Under the pieces are notes generated by a model. It ran no database searches. It saw only the letters and a program-made list of their open reading frames with translations, and was not told the origin of the DNA. From positions 1 through 32,814 of the forward strand of contig DYPH01000067.1 of assembly GCA_020720045.1 (NCBI GenBank): a DNA stretch of 32,814 bases, in the 5' to 3' direction. Position numbers and translations under genes: made by a program. This DNA is from Sorangium cellulosum (lineage in GTDB: Bacteria > Myxococcota_A > Polyangia > Polyangiales > Polyangiaceae). The first letter of the stretch is position 1, and each line of letters opens with the position of its first letter. Positions 16,406 to 23,996 of this stretch are shown here, in pieces.

Positions 16406-16446
16406 ACGAAAGCCCGTGAGAATACTCACCGGCTTTCGTGTTTTTT
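16406..16446 (+). terminator. Intrinsic terminator after the M4 protease gene
   Basis: ACGAAAGCC (16406-16414) pairs with GGCTTTCGT (16431-16439), and GTGAG (16416-16420) pairs inside with CTCAC (16425-16429) around AATA. A T6 run follows at 16441-16446. It also sits just beyond the end of the convergent ohr gene. Confidence 0.88.
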
Positions 16447-16457
16447 CTTTCAGAGTT

Positions 16458-16871
16458 TCAGATCACTTCGAGGGTGACCGGAATGTTCCCACGGGTAGCG
16501 ACCGAGTAGGGGCAGACGGCATGGGCCGCCTCAAGCAGAGCATGGGCCTCCTCGTTGGGGAGGTCCGGAAAGTGGCCGCCGAGGACGACCGCGAGCCCGA
16601 AGCCTTCGCCGACCTTCCCGAGGCTTACCTTCGCTGTGATCGTGAATTTTCCCGGATTTTTCTTCTGAAGACGGGCAACGAGCCCGAGGGCGCCAGCGAA
16701 ACAGGCCGAGTAGCCGGCGGCGAAGAGCTGCTCGGGATTCGAACCGGCGCCGTCATCCCCACCGAGCCCCTTCGGCACCGAGAGGTTGAGATCGATCTTG
16801 CCGTCTGAGGACTTCACCGAGCCGCCGCGACCGCCGATTGACGTTGCTTCCGCGGTATATAGAGCTTCCAT
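16458..16871 (-). CDS. ohr: Organic hydroperoxide resistance protein (Ohr/OsmC family)
   Basis: This 137-residue cytosolic peroxidase begins LYTAEATSIGGR, a typical Ohr N-terminus. The two redox cysteines are at about 57 (GYSACF) and 120 (AVCPYS), and the family arginine lies near residue 15. It reduces organic hydroperoxides with a dithiol reductant such as lipoylated proteins. AAGGA lies a suitable distance before the ATG at 16871. It lies 66 bp downstream of an OhrR-like regulator fragment on the same strand, the usual ohrR-ohr pairing. Confidence 0.95.
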   Translation of the reverse strand: MEALYTAEATSIGGRGGSVKSSDGKIDLNLSVPKGLGGDDGAGSNPEQLFAAGYSACFAGALGLVARLQKKNPGKFTITAKVSLGKVGEGFGLAVVLGGHFPDLPNEEAHALLEAAHAVCPYSVATRGNIPVTLEVI

Positions 16872-16937
16872 GATCGTTTGTCCTTCGTAGAATTTGCGAT
16901 TGTGAGGGCGGCTTAGGACGGAGAAAGAGAGAATGAC

Positions 16938-17243
16938 TCAGTCGGGCTCTTCTTCTTCGACAGGAGAATGTTGGTGGAGGCGCGCAAGGACCTCCCGGAG
17001 CGGGTCTCGGAGCGCGGCGATTTGGTGGCCGTTTAGGCCGAGGGCGCAGGACATAGCAGCCGGAATTCCTTCGGCTTTCTTTCGCAGCTTCCGACCGGCC
17101 CCGGTGAGAGCGACGTGGACGACCCGCTCGTCTTCCGCGCTTCGCGTGCGGGTGACGAGGTTCGCCGCTTCGAGGCGCTTCAGGAGGGGGGTGAGCGTCC
17201 CCGAGTCGAGGAAGAGGCGGCCCCCGAGGGAGCCGACCGTCAT
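16938..17243 (-). pseudogene. N-terminally truncated OhrR-like MarR regulator
   Basis: The 101 residues from the ATG at 17243 match the middle and end of an OhrR/MarR protein: TVGSLGGRLFLDSGTLTPLL (recognition-helix region), KRLEAANLV, then the wing RSAEDERVV and a C-terminal helix. Family members are about 140-150 residues. The frame upstream still reads KVLWEAD, which fits the family, but meets a stop (TAG) at 17298-17300. No ATG, GTG or TTG lies before it, and none of the three minus frames carries the expected N-terminal helix with its peroxide-sensing Cys. sbcD starts at 17359, so there is no room for the rest. It is either a deletion relic or a short DNA-binding remnant. Confidence 0.72.
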
Positions 17244-17358
17244 CGGAGCGCCGGGGGACGGGTCCGCTTCCCAGAGGACCTTCGACGCGCTCGCATCCTA
17301 CTCGGGGCCGTCTGCAAGCGGCGCAGGCGGTCGCCATTTGCGTTAGACACGCACCGGC

Positions 17359-18660
17359 ATGCGGCTCCTTCACACCTCCGACTGGCACCTCGGTCATGAG
17401 CTCGCCGGCTTCGATCGGCGCCACGAGCATGCGTGTTTCCTCGAGTTTTTGGCAAACACCCTGGTCAACGAGGCGGTCGACGTGCTCCTCGTCACCGGTG
17501 ACCTCTTCGACGTGCAGACGCCGCCGGCGAGCGCCCAGGAGATGCTGTACCGCTTCCTCGTCGATGTGCACCGGCGAGCGCCGAAGCTCCGGACGGTCCT
17601 CCTTGGCGGCAACCACGACTCCCCCGCCCGCTTGGAGGCGCCCCACCCGTTCGCAACGCCGCTCGGGATCACTGTCGTCGGAGCGTTGCCCAAGCAACCG
17701 GCTCCGCTCCCGCATGGGGTCGATTTTGCACGTTGTTTGCTCCCGATCCCGACGACAGAGGCGCCCGAGGCGGTCCTCCTCGCGATCCCGTTTCTGCGCA
17801 CCATCGACCTCCCAGTCCCCGGCGCAGAACCCGAGTTCGCAAATGTGCATGCTACATCCTTTGGCGTAGCAAGCATCTACCGGCAGGCCTTTGCCGAAGC
17901 GGGCCGGCGATTCCCCGGCCTCCCGGTCATCGCCGCGGGGCACATGTATCTTCTTGATGTAAATGAAGAAGATCTCAGCCTCGATACCGAGCGCCCGATC
18001 CTCGGCGGCCACCAGCACGCCGTCCCGGCAGCGATCTTCCCGGAAGACGTCTCCTATGTGGCCCTCGGCCACCTCCACAAGCCCCAGCGGGTCGCCAAGC
18101 GGGAGAACGTCCGCTACTCGGGATCACCGATTCCGCTCTCCTTCACGGAGAAGAATTACAAACATAGTTTTGTGCTCTTCGACTCGGCACGATCCGGCCC
18201 CGATCAAATTCTGCTCGTGCCGATTCCTCGCACCGTCGAATTCCTTGCGGTCCCCGCGAAAAAGAAGGCCCAGCTCGGACTCGGGACGGCGAGCGCCTAC
18301 GGAACGAAGGATCTCGTCCTCGAAGAACTGCAAAAACTTCCGGATGTTTCAAAGATGCCCGACGAGCAACGCCCCTTCCTGACGGTGAGCGTCGTCCTCG
18401 ATCGGCCGGAGCCCGGCCTCAAAGAGGAGCTCCGGAAGGTGATCGCCCCGAAGGGCTACCGAGTCGTCTCCATCGCGGAGAGCGCCGGGAACATTCGCCA
18501 TGACGAAGTGCGGATTCCCGAGAATGTTTCGCGAAAGATCCCCTCCCCGCGGGAGCTGCTTCGCCAGGTGCTTGAGGACAAGTACAAGTCGGTCGATCCA
18601 GCGCTGATGGCCCTCTTTGAGGAGGCCGAGCAGGCGGTCCACGAAGGGGAAGAGCCGTGA
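17359..18660 (+). CDS. sbcD: SbcD, Mre11-type nuclease subunit
   Basis: This 433-residue nuclease partners SbcC to open hairpins and trim blocked DNA ends. The metallophosphoesterase motifs are present: TSDWHLGH (Asp8, His10), VTGDLFD, GGNHDSP, AAGH and LGHLH. Further on, RYSGSPIPLSF is typical of SbcD, and the C-terminal part is the capping domain. The ATG at 17359 opens directly with MRLLHTSDW. The stop overlaps the sbcC GTG (GTGA), so the two are coupled. Confidence 0.96.
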   Translation: MRLLHTSDWHLGHELAGFDRRHEHACFLEFLANTLVNEAVDVLLVTGDLFDVQTPPASAQEMLYRFLVDVHRRAPKLRTVLLGGNHDSPARLEAPHPFATPLGITVVGALPKQPAPLPHGVDFARCLLPIPTTEAPEAVLLAIPFLRTIDLPVPGAEPEFANVHATSFGVASIYRQAFAEAGRRFPGLPVIAAGHMYLLDVNEEDLSLDTERPILGGHQHAVPAAIFPEDVSYVALGHLHKPQRVAKRENVRYSGSPIPLSFTEKNYKHSFVLFDSARSGPDQILLVPIPRTVEFLAVPAKKKAQLGLGTASAYGTKDLVLEELQKLPDVSKMPDEQRPFLTVSVVLDRPEPGLKEELRKVIAPKGYRVVSIAESAGNIRHDEVRIPENVSRKIPSPRELLRQVLEDKYKSVDPALMALFEEAEQAVHEGEEP

Positions 18661-21600
18661 AGATTCTTGCGGTACGTGGAGAGAACCTGGCAAGCCTTGC
18701 GCGCCCCTTCGAGCTCTCCTTTGAGACAGGCCCGCTCGCAAGTGCTGGACTTTTCGTTATTACTGGGCCAACCGGCGCCGGAAAATCGACGATTCTGGAT
18801 GCCGTTTGCCTCGCTCTCTATGGGGAATTCCCACGCGGCGAGATGGGGACACGGGTCAAACTCAAAGATCCCGGTGGCACCATGGTCACCGCGCGAGACC
18901 CGCTGAACATTCTCCGGCGCGGCGCCGCGGAAGGGCACGCGGAGGTCGATTTTCTCGGTGTCGACGGGAAACGCTGGCGAGCCCGCTGGACGGCGCGACG
19001 CGCCCGCAAGCTCGCGACCGGCAAGCTCCAACAGGCCGACCACCAGGTCGTCCCCCTCGACGGCGGCATCGGCCCCGAGCAGGTGACCGCGACGGCGGTC
19101 CGTGACTTTATTAAAGAGAAAGTCGGTTTGAACTTCGTCGAGTTCTGCCGTTCCGTACTGCTTGCGCAGGGCGCTTTCGACACCTTCCTGCGCGCCGATA
19201 CCAATAGCCGCGCCGCGATCCTCGAGCGCCTCGGTGGGAGCGATCTCTTCCGGCGAATTTCCATGGAAGTCTTCAACCGGAAGACGACCGCGCAGGGGCA
19301 ACTCTCCGAACTTCAAGCAAAACGGGAAGGGCACGCCCCCCTCGACGAAGAGACGCGCCGCGCCCTGGAAGAAGATCTTCTCGCCTGCGAGCGTCGGGGC
19401 CGCGAGGCCGGCGAACAGGTACGACGCCTCGATGCGCGGCTCGCTTTCTTTGCCCAAGAACGAAAGCTTTCAAACACTTTTTCTGAGGCAGAACAGACCC
19501 TTCTTTCCGCCGAGCAGACGGTCCTCCTCGCCGAGGAAGACCGCCTCGCCCTCGCGCGTACCGAGCAGCTTCGGACGCTCGCGGGGCCCGCCGAAGAGGC
19601 CCGCCAGACGCGGGAACGCGCGATGATGGCCCGCGTCGCCGCCGAGCAGGCGCGTGCCGAAGATGAGGCCGGCAAGGGGCGAGCCCTCGAAGCACGCGCC
19701 GACGCCGGCCAGGCGGAAGAAGCTGCAGAACGGACCGCCGCCGCCCTGGAAGCGGCCCTGCCTAAGCTGCTGGCTGCGGAGCAGCTCCTCGCGCGCCAGA
19801 CCGCCGACGCTCGCCTCCGGCAGCAGCTCGTCGACGAAGAGGCCGACGCTCGAAGGCAGGCAGAAGAGGGGCAAAAAGGGGGCGATGCCGCAGAAGCGGC
19901 CCTTCGACGCCTCGACGCCGAGCGGGGCGCCCTCGAAGAACAGCTCCATGCGACCGCCCTGTTGGCGACGCTCCCCGCGGCCGCCGAGGCGCTCGTGGCC
20001 GCCGTTAGAAGCGTGCATGATCTCCACAAAGACGTCTCCGGCGCCGAGAAAAAGCTCGGGCTCCTTCAGGGGGAGGAGACGGCGCTCGTCGCCCAGCTTG
20101 CCGCAGAAGACGACGCCGTGACCGCAAGCACCGAGGCGCTCGCCGCGGCGACAGCTCGCCTCGATGCCCTCCCTTCCGGGGAAGAACGGGCAAACATCGG
20201 CGAGGAAGAACTGCGATTGAAGGCGGCCGAGCAGGCCTACCTCGCCCTCGGTCACGCCGAGGATCGCCTTCGCGATGCGACCGCTCAGTGCGTCGCCGCG
20301 GATGAGCGCGAGGAGGCGGCCCGCGCCGCCCACGAGACGGCGGTCGCCGCCCTGACAGAGGCGGAAGCGGCTGCCGAGGTCGCCAAGGCGCGCACGGAAG
20401 AAGCTTCCAATTTTCTTGCGATTGTTGATGCTTCGACCGCCGCCCAGGAGGAAGCATTTTCGCGGCTCCGAAGCCACCTCGCGCCGGGCGTCCCCTGCCC
20501 GGTCTGCTTCCATCACGAGCACGATCCGGCCCAGTTCGCGGTGCTCCGGGAGACCTTCGCCGCCCAGCGAAGCCGCGCACAAGGCCAGGCAGCCGCCTAT
20601 GCGGAAGCGGAAAAAACAGTTGCCGCAAGGGGGGCTCACGTGGAGGCGGCGCTCGCCGCTCTCGTGGGACGACGCGGCGAATCGGCGAAGGTACGTGCAG
20701 AGCACACGCTCCGCAGCGAGGGGCGTGAAGCGGCGGCGGCGCGGCTCTCGGGACTGCTCGTCGACGTCGCCGACCCCCCAAATTTCCTCGCAGAATGGCG
20801 CGCGTCGCTCGCCGCCGAACGCCAGGCCGCCCGCGACGCTCGCGCCGCCCGTGCCGCCGCCGATGGCGCGTGCACCCACGCCCGAACGGCACTGACCGAC
20901 GGCCAGGCGCGACGAAGTGCGACGGCGGAGAAGGTCGCCGAAGCGCGCGCCCAGCGGGAAGGGCACGAGGGGGATCTCGCGCAAAAGCGTTCGAAATTGC
21001 TGGAGGATCGCGCAAAGCTGGAAGGGCGGCTCGCGGCGTTCGGTGAACCTTCCCTCCTCCTCGCCGGAAAACAGCCCAGCGCGTTGATCGCGGCCGTCGA
21101 ACGACTGGCGAAGGCGCGCAGAAATGCGGAGCGGCGCCGGGAGGAGCTCGCGACCGAGCGCGCCGAGGCAGAGACCGCTGCGGAGCGGGCGCGAAGCGCG
21201 GGGGCGGTCGCCGAAGAGCGGGCACGGGCGCTCGCCGTTCAGCGCGGTGAGGTGGAGGGGCGCATCGCGAAGGACACTGCAGAACTCGCTGTTCTACTTC
21301 GTGAAATTCCTGGCGATGGTGCAACGCCTGCCACGCGTAGGGCCCCCCTTGAGGTGGCACGGACGCAGACGCGGATCGCCGCCGACGTCGCCCGTCAGCG
21401 CCGGGAAGAGGCGCTTGTGGAGGAGGCACGGCGGGCCGAAATCGCCCTGCGCGCGGCCACCCACGAGGCAGAGACGAGCGAAGCGGCGAAGGCGGCGGAG
21501 GCGCTCTACCGGACCGCCCTTGAGGCGCTCGCGAAGGCGTTGGAGACGCTCGTCGACGACGCGTTTCGCGAAGAGGTGTCGCTCGCGGCCGCCGAGGACC

Positions 21601-22418
21601 CCGCCGCCCTCGAAGAGCGCCGAGGGCGCAGCGAACAGGCCCAGGAAGCGCTACGCGATGCCCAAAAAGAGCGGGAACGGTGCGCGCTTGCCCTCCAGGA
21701 ACACCAGCAAGCAGCGGCCGGCGGCAAAGAGCCCGGGGAGGAAGAGACGACGGAAGAAGCGCTCCTCGCCCAGCGAAACAGCACCGACTCGGAACGGATT
21801 CAATCGCTGAATCAGGCAGGTTCTTTCCGGGAAAAGCTCGAAGAGGACGCGCGGACGCGGAAGGCCCAACAGGCCCTCGACGAGGCGATTGCGGTGGCGG
21901 CGCGGAAGGCGCGCGACTGGGGCTCCCTCTCGGCGGCCATCGGATCGGCAACCGGTGATGCTTTCGTGAAGCTGGCGCAAGCACATACGTTGGCTGCCGT
22001 GCTCGCCCAGGCGAACGAAAACCTGAAGCTCCTTCGCCCCCGGTACCAGCTTGCGCCGGTCCCCGAGGATGAACTCGAAATCCTGGTTATTGACCGCGAA
22101 TTTGCCAATGAAGCTCGAAGCGTAGCGACGTTGTCTGGCGGGGAGCGCTTCCTCGTCTCCCTGGCTCTTGCCCTCGGTCTCGCCGACCTTGGGAGCGAGC
22201 GGAGCGCCGTCGAAACGCTCTTCCTCGACGAAGGCTTCGGGACCCTCGACCCCGAATCGCTCGACGTGGCGATCGCGGCGCTGGAGGCGCTCCAGTCTCG
22301 CGGGCGCACCATCGGCATTGTTTCCCACGTCCAGGGGCTCGCCGATCGCATCGGTACCCGCGTGCATGTCCGACGGACCGGGCTCGGTCGAAGCACCGTG
22401 GAAATTGGATTGATGTAG
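18657..22418 (+). CDS. sbcC: SbcC, Rad50-type ATPase subunit
   Basis: This 1253-residue SMC-like protein starts at a GTG overlapping the sbcD stop. Walker A is GPTGAGKST (37-45). Two very long Ala/Glu/Arg-rich coiled coils flank a zinc hook, CPVC at about 614-617, through which two molecules join. The ABC signature LSGGERF (about 1159) and Walker B ETLFLDEGFGTLD (about 1186) close the head. The ATPase controls SbcD nuclease access to DNA ends. The length is at the upper end for the family. Codon use and GC match the neighbours. Confidence 0.96.
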   Translation: MKILAVRGENLASLARPFELSFETGPLASAGLFVITGPTGAGKSTILDAVCLALYGEFPRGEMGTRVKLKDPGGTMVTARDPLNILRRGAAEGHAEVDFLGVDGKRWRARWTARRARKLATGKLQQADHQVVPLDGGIGPEQVTATAVRDFIKEKVGLNFVEFCRSVLLAQGAFDTFLRADTNSRAAILERLGGSDLFRRISMEVFNRKTTAQGQLSELQAKREGHAPLDEETRRALEEDLLACERRGREAGEQVRRLDARLAFFAQERKLSNTFSEAEQTLLSAEQTVLLAEEDRLALARTEQLRTLAGPAEEARQTRERAMMARVAAEQARAEDEAGKGRALEARADAGQAEEAAERTAAALEAALPKLLAAEQLLARQTADARLRQQLVDEEADARRQAEEGQKGGDAAEAALRRLDAERGALEEQLHATALLATLPAAAEALVAAVRSVHDLHKDVSGAEKKLGLLQGEETALVAQLAAEDDAVTASTEALAAATARLDALPSGEERANIGEEELRLKAAEQAYLALGHAEDRLRDATAQCVAADEREEAARAAHETAVAALTEAEAAAEVAKARTEEASNFLAIVDASTAAQEEAFSRLRSHLAPGVPCPVCFHHEHDPAQFAVLRETFAAQRSRAQGQAAAYAEAEKTVAARGAHVEAALAALVGRRGESAKVRAEHTLRSEGREAAAARLSGLLVDVADPPNFLAEWRASLAAERQAARDARAARAAADGACTHARTALTDGQARRSATAEKVAEARAQREGHEGDLAQKRSKLLEDRAKLEGRLAAFGEPSLLLAGKQPSALIAAVERLAKARRNAERRREELATERAEAETAAERARSAGAVAEERARALAVQRGEVEGRIAKDTAELAVLLREIPGDGATPATRRAPLEVARTQTRIAADVARQRREEALVEEARRAEIALRAATHEAETSEAAKAAEALYRTALEALAKALETLVDDAFREEVSLAAAEDPAALEERRGRSEQAQEALRDAQKERERCALALQEHQQAAAGGKEPGEEETTEEALLAQRNSTDSERIQSLNQAGSFREKLEEDARTRKAQQALDEAIAVAARKARDWGSLSAAIGSATGDAFVKLAQAHTLAAVLAQANENLKLLRPRYQLAPVPEDELEILVIDREFANEARSVATLSGGERFLVSLALALGLADLGSERSAVETLFLDEGFGTLDPESLDVAIAALEALQSRGRTIGIVSHVQGLADRIGTRVHVRRTGLGRSTVEIGLM

Positions 22419-22438
22419 GTGCTGTTGCGCGATTGAGT

Positions 22439-22852
22439 TCAGGCCGCGAGTGCCCCACGGCGGGGGCGACGATGGAGCACATGAAGGACGAAGCGGAGGA
22501 GTTCGGCCGCTTCATCGGCGGGGATGCGCCCCGTCCTCCCAAAATAGACAATGACTTCACGAAGATGACTACGCATTCGCGTGTGCGCTTGGTAAATCCG
22601 GTTTCGCGCTCGTACGAACTCGAGCTCCCCGACGCCGCTGGCGATCCGGTCCTCGATGCGGAGCTCGCCGCGGGCGATGGCGACGAGGTCTGCGATGATC
22701 GCGAGCTGGCGCTCGGGGAAAGGGAGGCGGAGCCGGTCGACGAAGAGTGGGGCGAGCGCGAGGAGGCGATCGGCGGTCGCTGCCCGCGGGAGGCCCTCGG
22801 GGAGCTCGTAGTGGGGGAGAAGCAGCTTGGGGGCGACACCAGCGTTCGTCAT
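22439..22852 (-). CDS. Hypothetical small helical protein
   Basis: The start at 22852 is fixed by a strong Shine-Dalgarno just upstream; the frame continues further but without one. The 137 residues are mainly Arg/Leu/Ala/Glu-rich helices with no membrane segment and no Cys cluster, ending in a basic RRPRRGALAA-like tail. I do not recognise the family. It lies 123 bp downstream of the exonuclease gene on the same strand and converges on sbcC with only 20 bp between, so a nucleic-acid role is possible but unsupported by any motif. Confidence 0.68.
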   Translation of the reverse strand: MTNAGVAPKLLLPHYELPEGLPRAATADRLLALAPLFVDRLRLPFPERQLAIIADLVAIARGELRIEDRIASGVGELEFVRARNRIYQAHTRMRSHLREVIVYFGRTGRIPADEAAELLRFVLHVLHRRPRRGALAA

Positions 22853-22857
22853 CGGGG

Positions 22858-22867
22858 CCTTTCCTCC
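22858..22867 (-). promoter_or_regulatory. Strong ribosome-binding site deciding the start at 22852
   Basis: On the minus strand GGAGGAAAGG ends 5 bases before the ATG at 22852. It is the strongest Shine-Dalgarno I noticed in the window, which rules out the longer reading of this gene from 22954. Confidence 0.75.
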
Positions 22868-22975
22868 CGCGGCGAAACGCTGCGGGTATCCCCGGAATAC
22901 CGGACGCCCCTGCGCTAATCGGACCACTGGACGGGCACCGATCGCGACGGCCATTTTGGAAGCATGTTTCGCGAC

Positions 22976-23878
22976 TTACGGAGCGGCCGCGTCGTTCAGT
23001 GCTTCGATTCGGAGGATGCGCTCGACGCGGAGTTCCCGCCGCCCGAAGGTGGCGACGTCGTGGCAGAAGAGGCGGTCCTCGTGGAGCGAAAGAGGGACGA
23101 CCTGAAGGAGAATTTCCGGGCGGCGGCTGGGGCGGTAGGCGAGCTGGAGCGGCCGCTTTTCGGCGATCGCGGCGACGCACTGGGCGACGATCGCCTCCCG
23201 CAAGGGGCGATCGGGGGGGCCGCTGTTTGTGCCGTCCCCCACGGGGACGCCGGCGCGAATCGCCTGCAATTCTCGAGCATTCGCCGGCGAGAGCGCGACG
23301 AGCAGCCGCTCAAAGAGAGCGCGCGTCGTGAGGACGTCGGCCTCCGCGCGATGGGAGCGCCCCGGATCGATGCCGAGGGCGGCGGCAAGCTTGGAGAGGG
23401 CGTAGCTCGGCTGCGCAAAGGCGCGTCGCGCGAGAGTGACCGTGTCGAGCCAGTGGGAAACCTTGTAAGATCCAGCGATCTCCCCCGCGGCAGCGAGGCG
23501 CGCGTAGGAGGCGTCGAGGAAGGAGAGATCGACGCGCGCTCCGTGCGCAACAAAAACGGCGCCATCGAGCAGCTCCGTAAGAGCCCCGGCGACCGCGGAA
23601 AAAGGGGGTGCCCCGGCGAGCGCCTCAGCGTCTAGGCCGTGGTACTCGGCGCCGCCGCCGAGGTTCGCGTCTGGGAAAACCAGCGTCGAAAATGTCGTAA
23701 CTTCGGGGTTTTCCGTCCCCACACCGACGACGCGACTCGCGCAGATCTCGACGATCCGATCTTCCAGCGGGTGGAGACCGGTCATCTCAAGATCGACAAA
23801 GACAAACGGCGCCTCCGAAATAGGTGCATCCCACACAGAGTTCGGGGGCGGGGCGTCGGTCCGGCGACGGTGGTTCAT
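22976..23878 (-). CDS. DEDDh 3'-5' exonuclease with C-terminal WYL-like domain
   Basis: The N-terminal half (about 20-200) is a DnaQ-type DEDDh exonuclease: FVDLEMTGL (Asp29, Glu31), the second motif HGARVDLSFL (Asp117) and the third motif HRAEADVLTT (His176, Asp181). All metal and catalytic residues are present, so it should degrade single-stranded DNA or RNA 3' ends. About 224-296 resembles a WYL domain (AIAEKRPLQLAYRPS, then VVPLSLHEDRLF, ending RRELRVERILRIE), a ligand-sensing module usually found in transcription regulators. The start at 23878 lacks a good Shine-Dalgarno; a GTG at residue 15 is possible. Its neighbours are an unknown small protein and SbcCD. Confidence 0.87.
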   Translation of the reverse strand: MNHRRRTDAPPPNSVWDAPISEAPFVFVDLEMTGLHPLEDRIVEICASRVVGVGTENPEVTTFSTLVFPDANLGGGAEYHGLDAEALAGAPPFSAVAGALTELLDGAVFVAHGARVDLSFLDASYARLAAAGEIAGSYKVSHWLDTVTLARRAFAQPSYALSKLAAALGIDPGRSHRAEADVLTTRALFERLLVALSPANARELQAIRAGVPVGDGTNSGPPDRPLREAIVAQCVAAIAEKRPLQLAYRPSRRPEILLQVVPLSLHEDRLFCHDVATFGRRELRVERILRIEALNDAAAP

Positions 23879-23893
23879 GGCGTACTGGCGGGG

Positions 23894-23937
23894 AAAATGG
23901 GAACCGCCCCCGTGTCTTTCGACGTCGGGAGCGGTCC
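23894..23937 (-). terminator. Possible terminator between FHA and exonuclease genes
   Basis: On the minus strand 23926-23937 pairs with 23900-23912 (about 12 bp, one bulge and one G-T) around a 13-base loop, with TTTT after the stem. It lies in the 118-bp gap between the FHA gene and the exonuclease gene. The T-run is short, so termination may be partial. Confidence 0.4.
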
Positions 23938-23996
23938 TTCGGGCGGAGTCGACTTCAATGAGAACTTCTGCGGAACATCAAAGGGGGAACGGTTCG

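Noticed and set aside
16753-18078. 441-codon minus-strand frame antisense to sbcD and ohrR
   Set aside because: It overlaps three real genes in the wrong frame and contains no OhrR N-terminal sequence, which I checked for in case of a frameshift.
19470-21984. Long minus-strand frames (about 500 and 660 codons) antisense to sbcC
   Set aside because: Pro/Arg-rich shadow translations of a coiled-coil gene; sbcC motifs are all on the plus strand.
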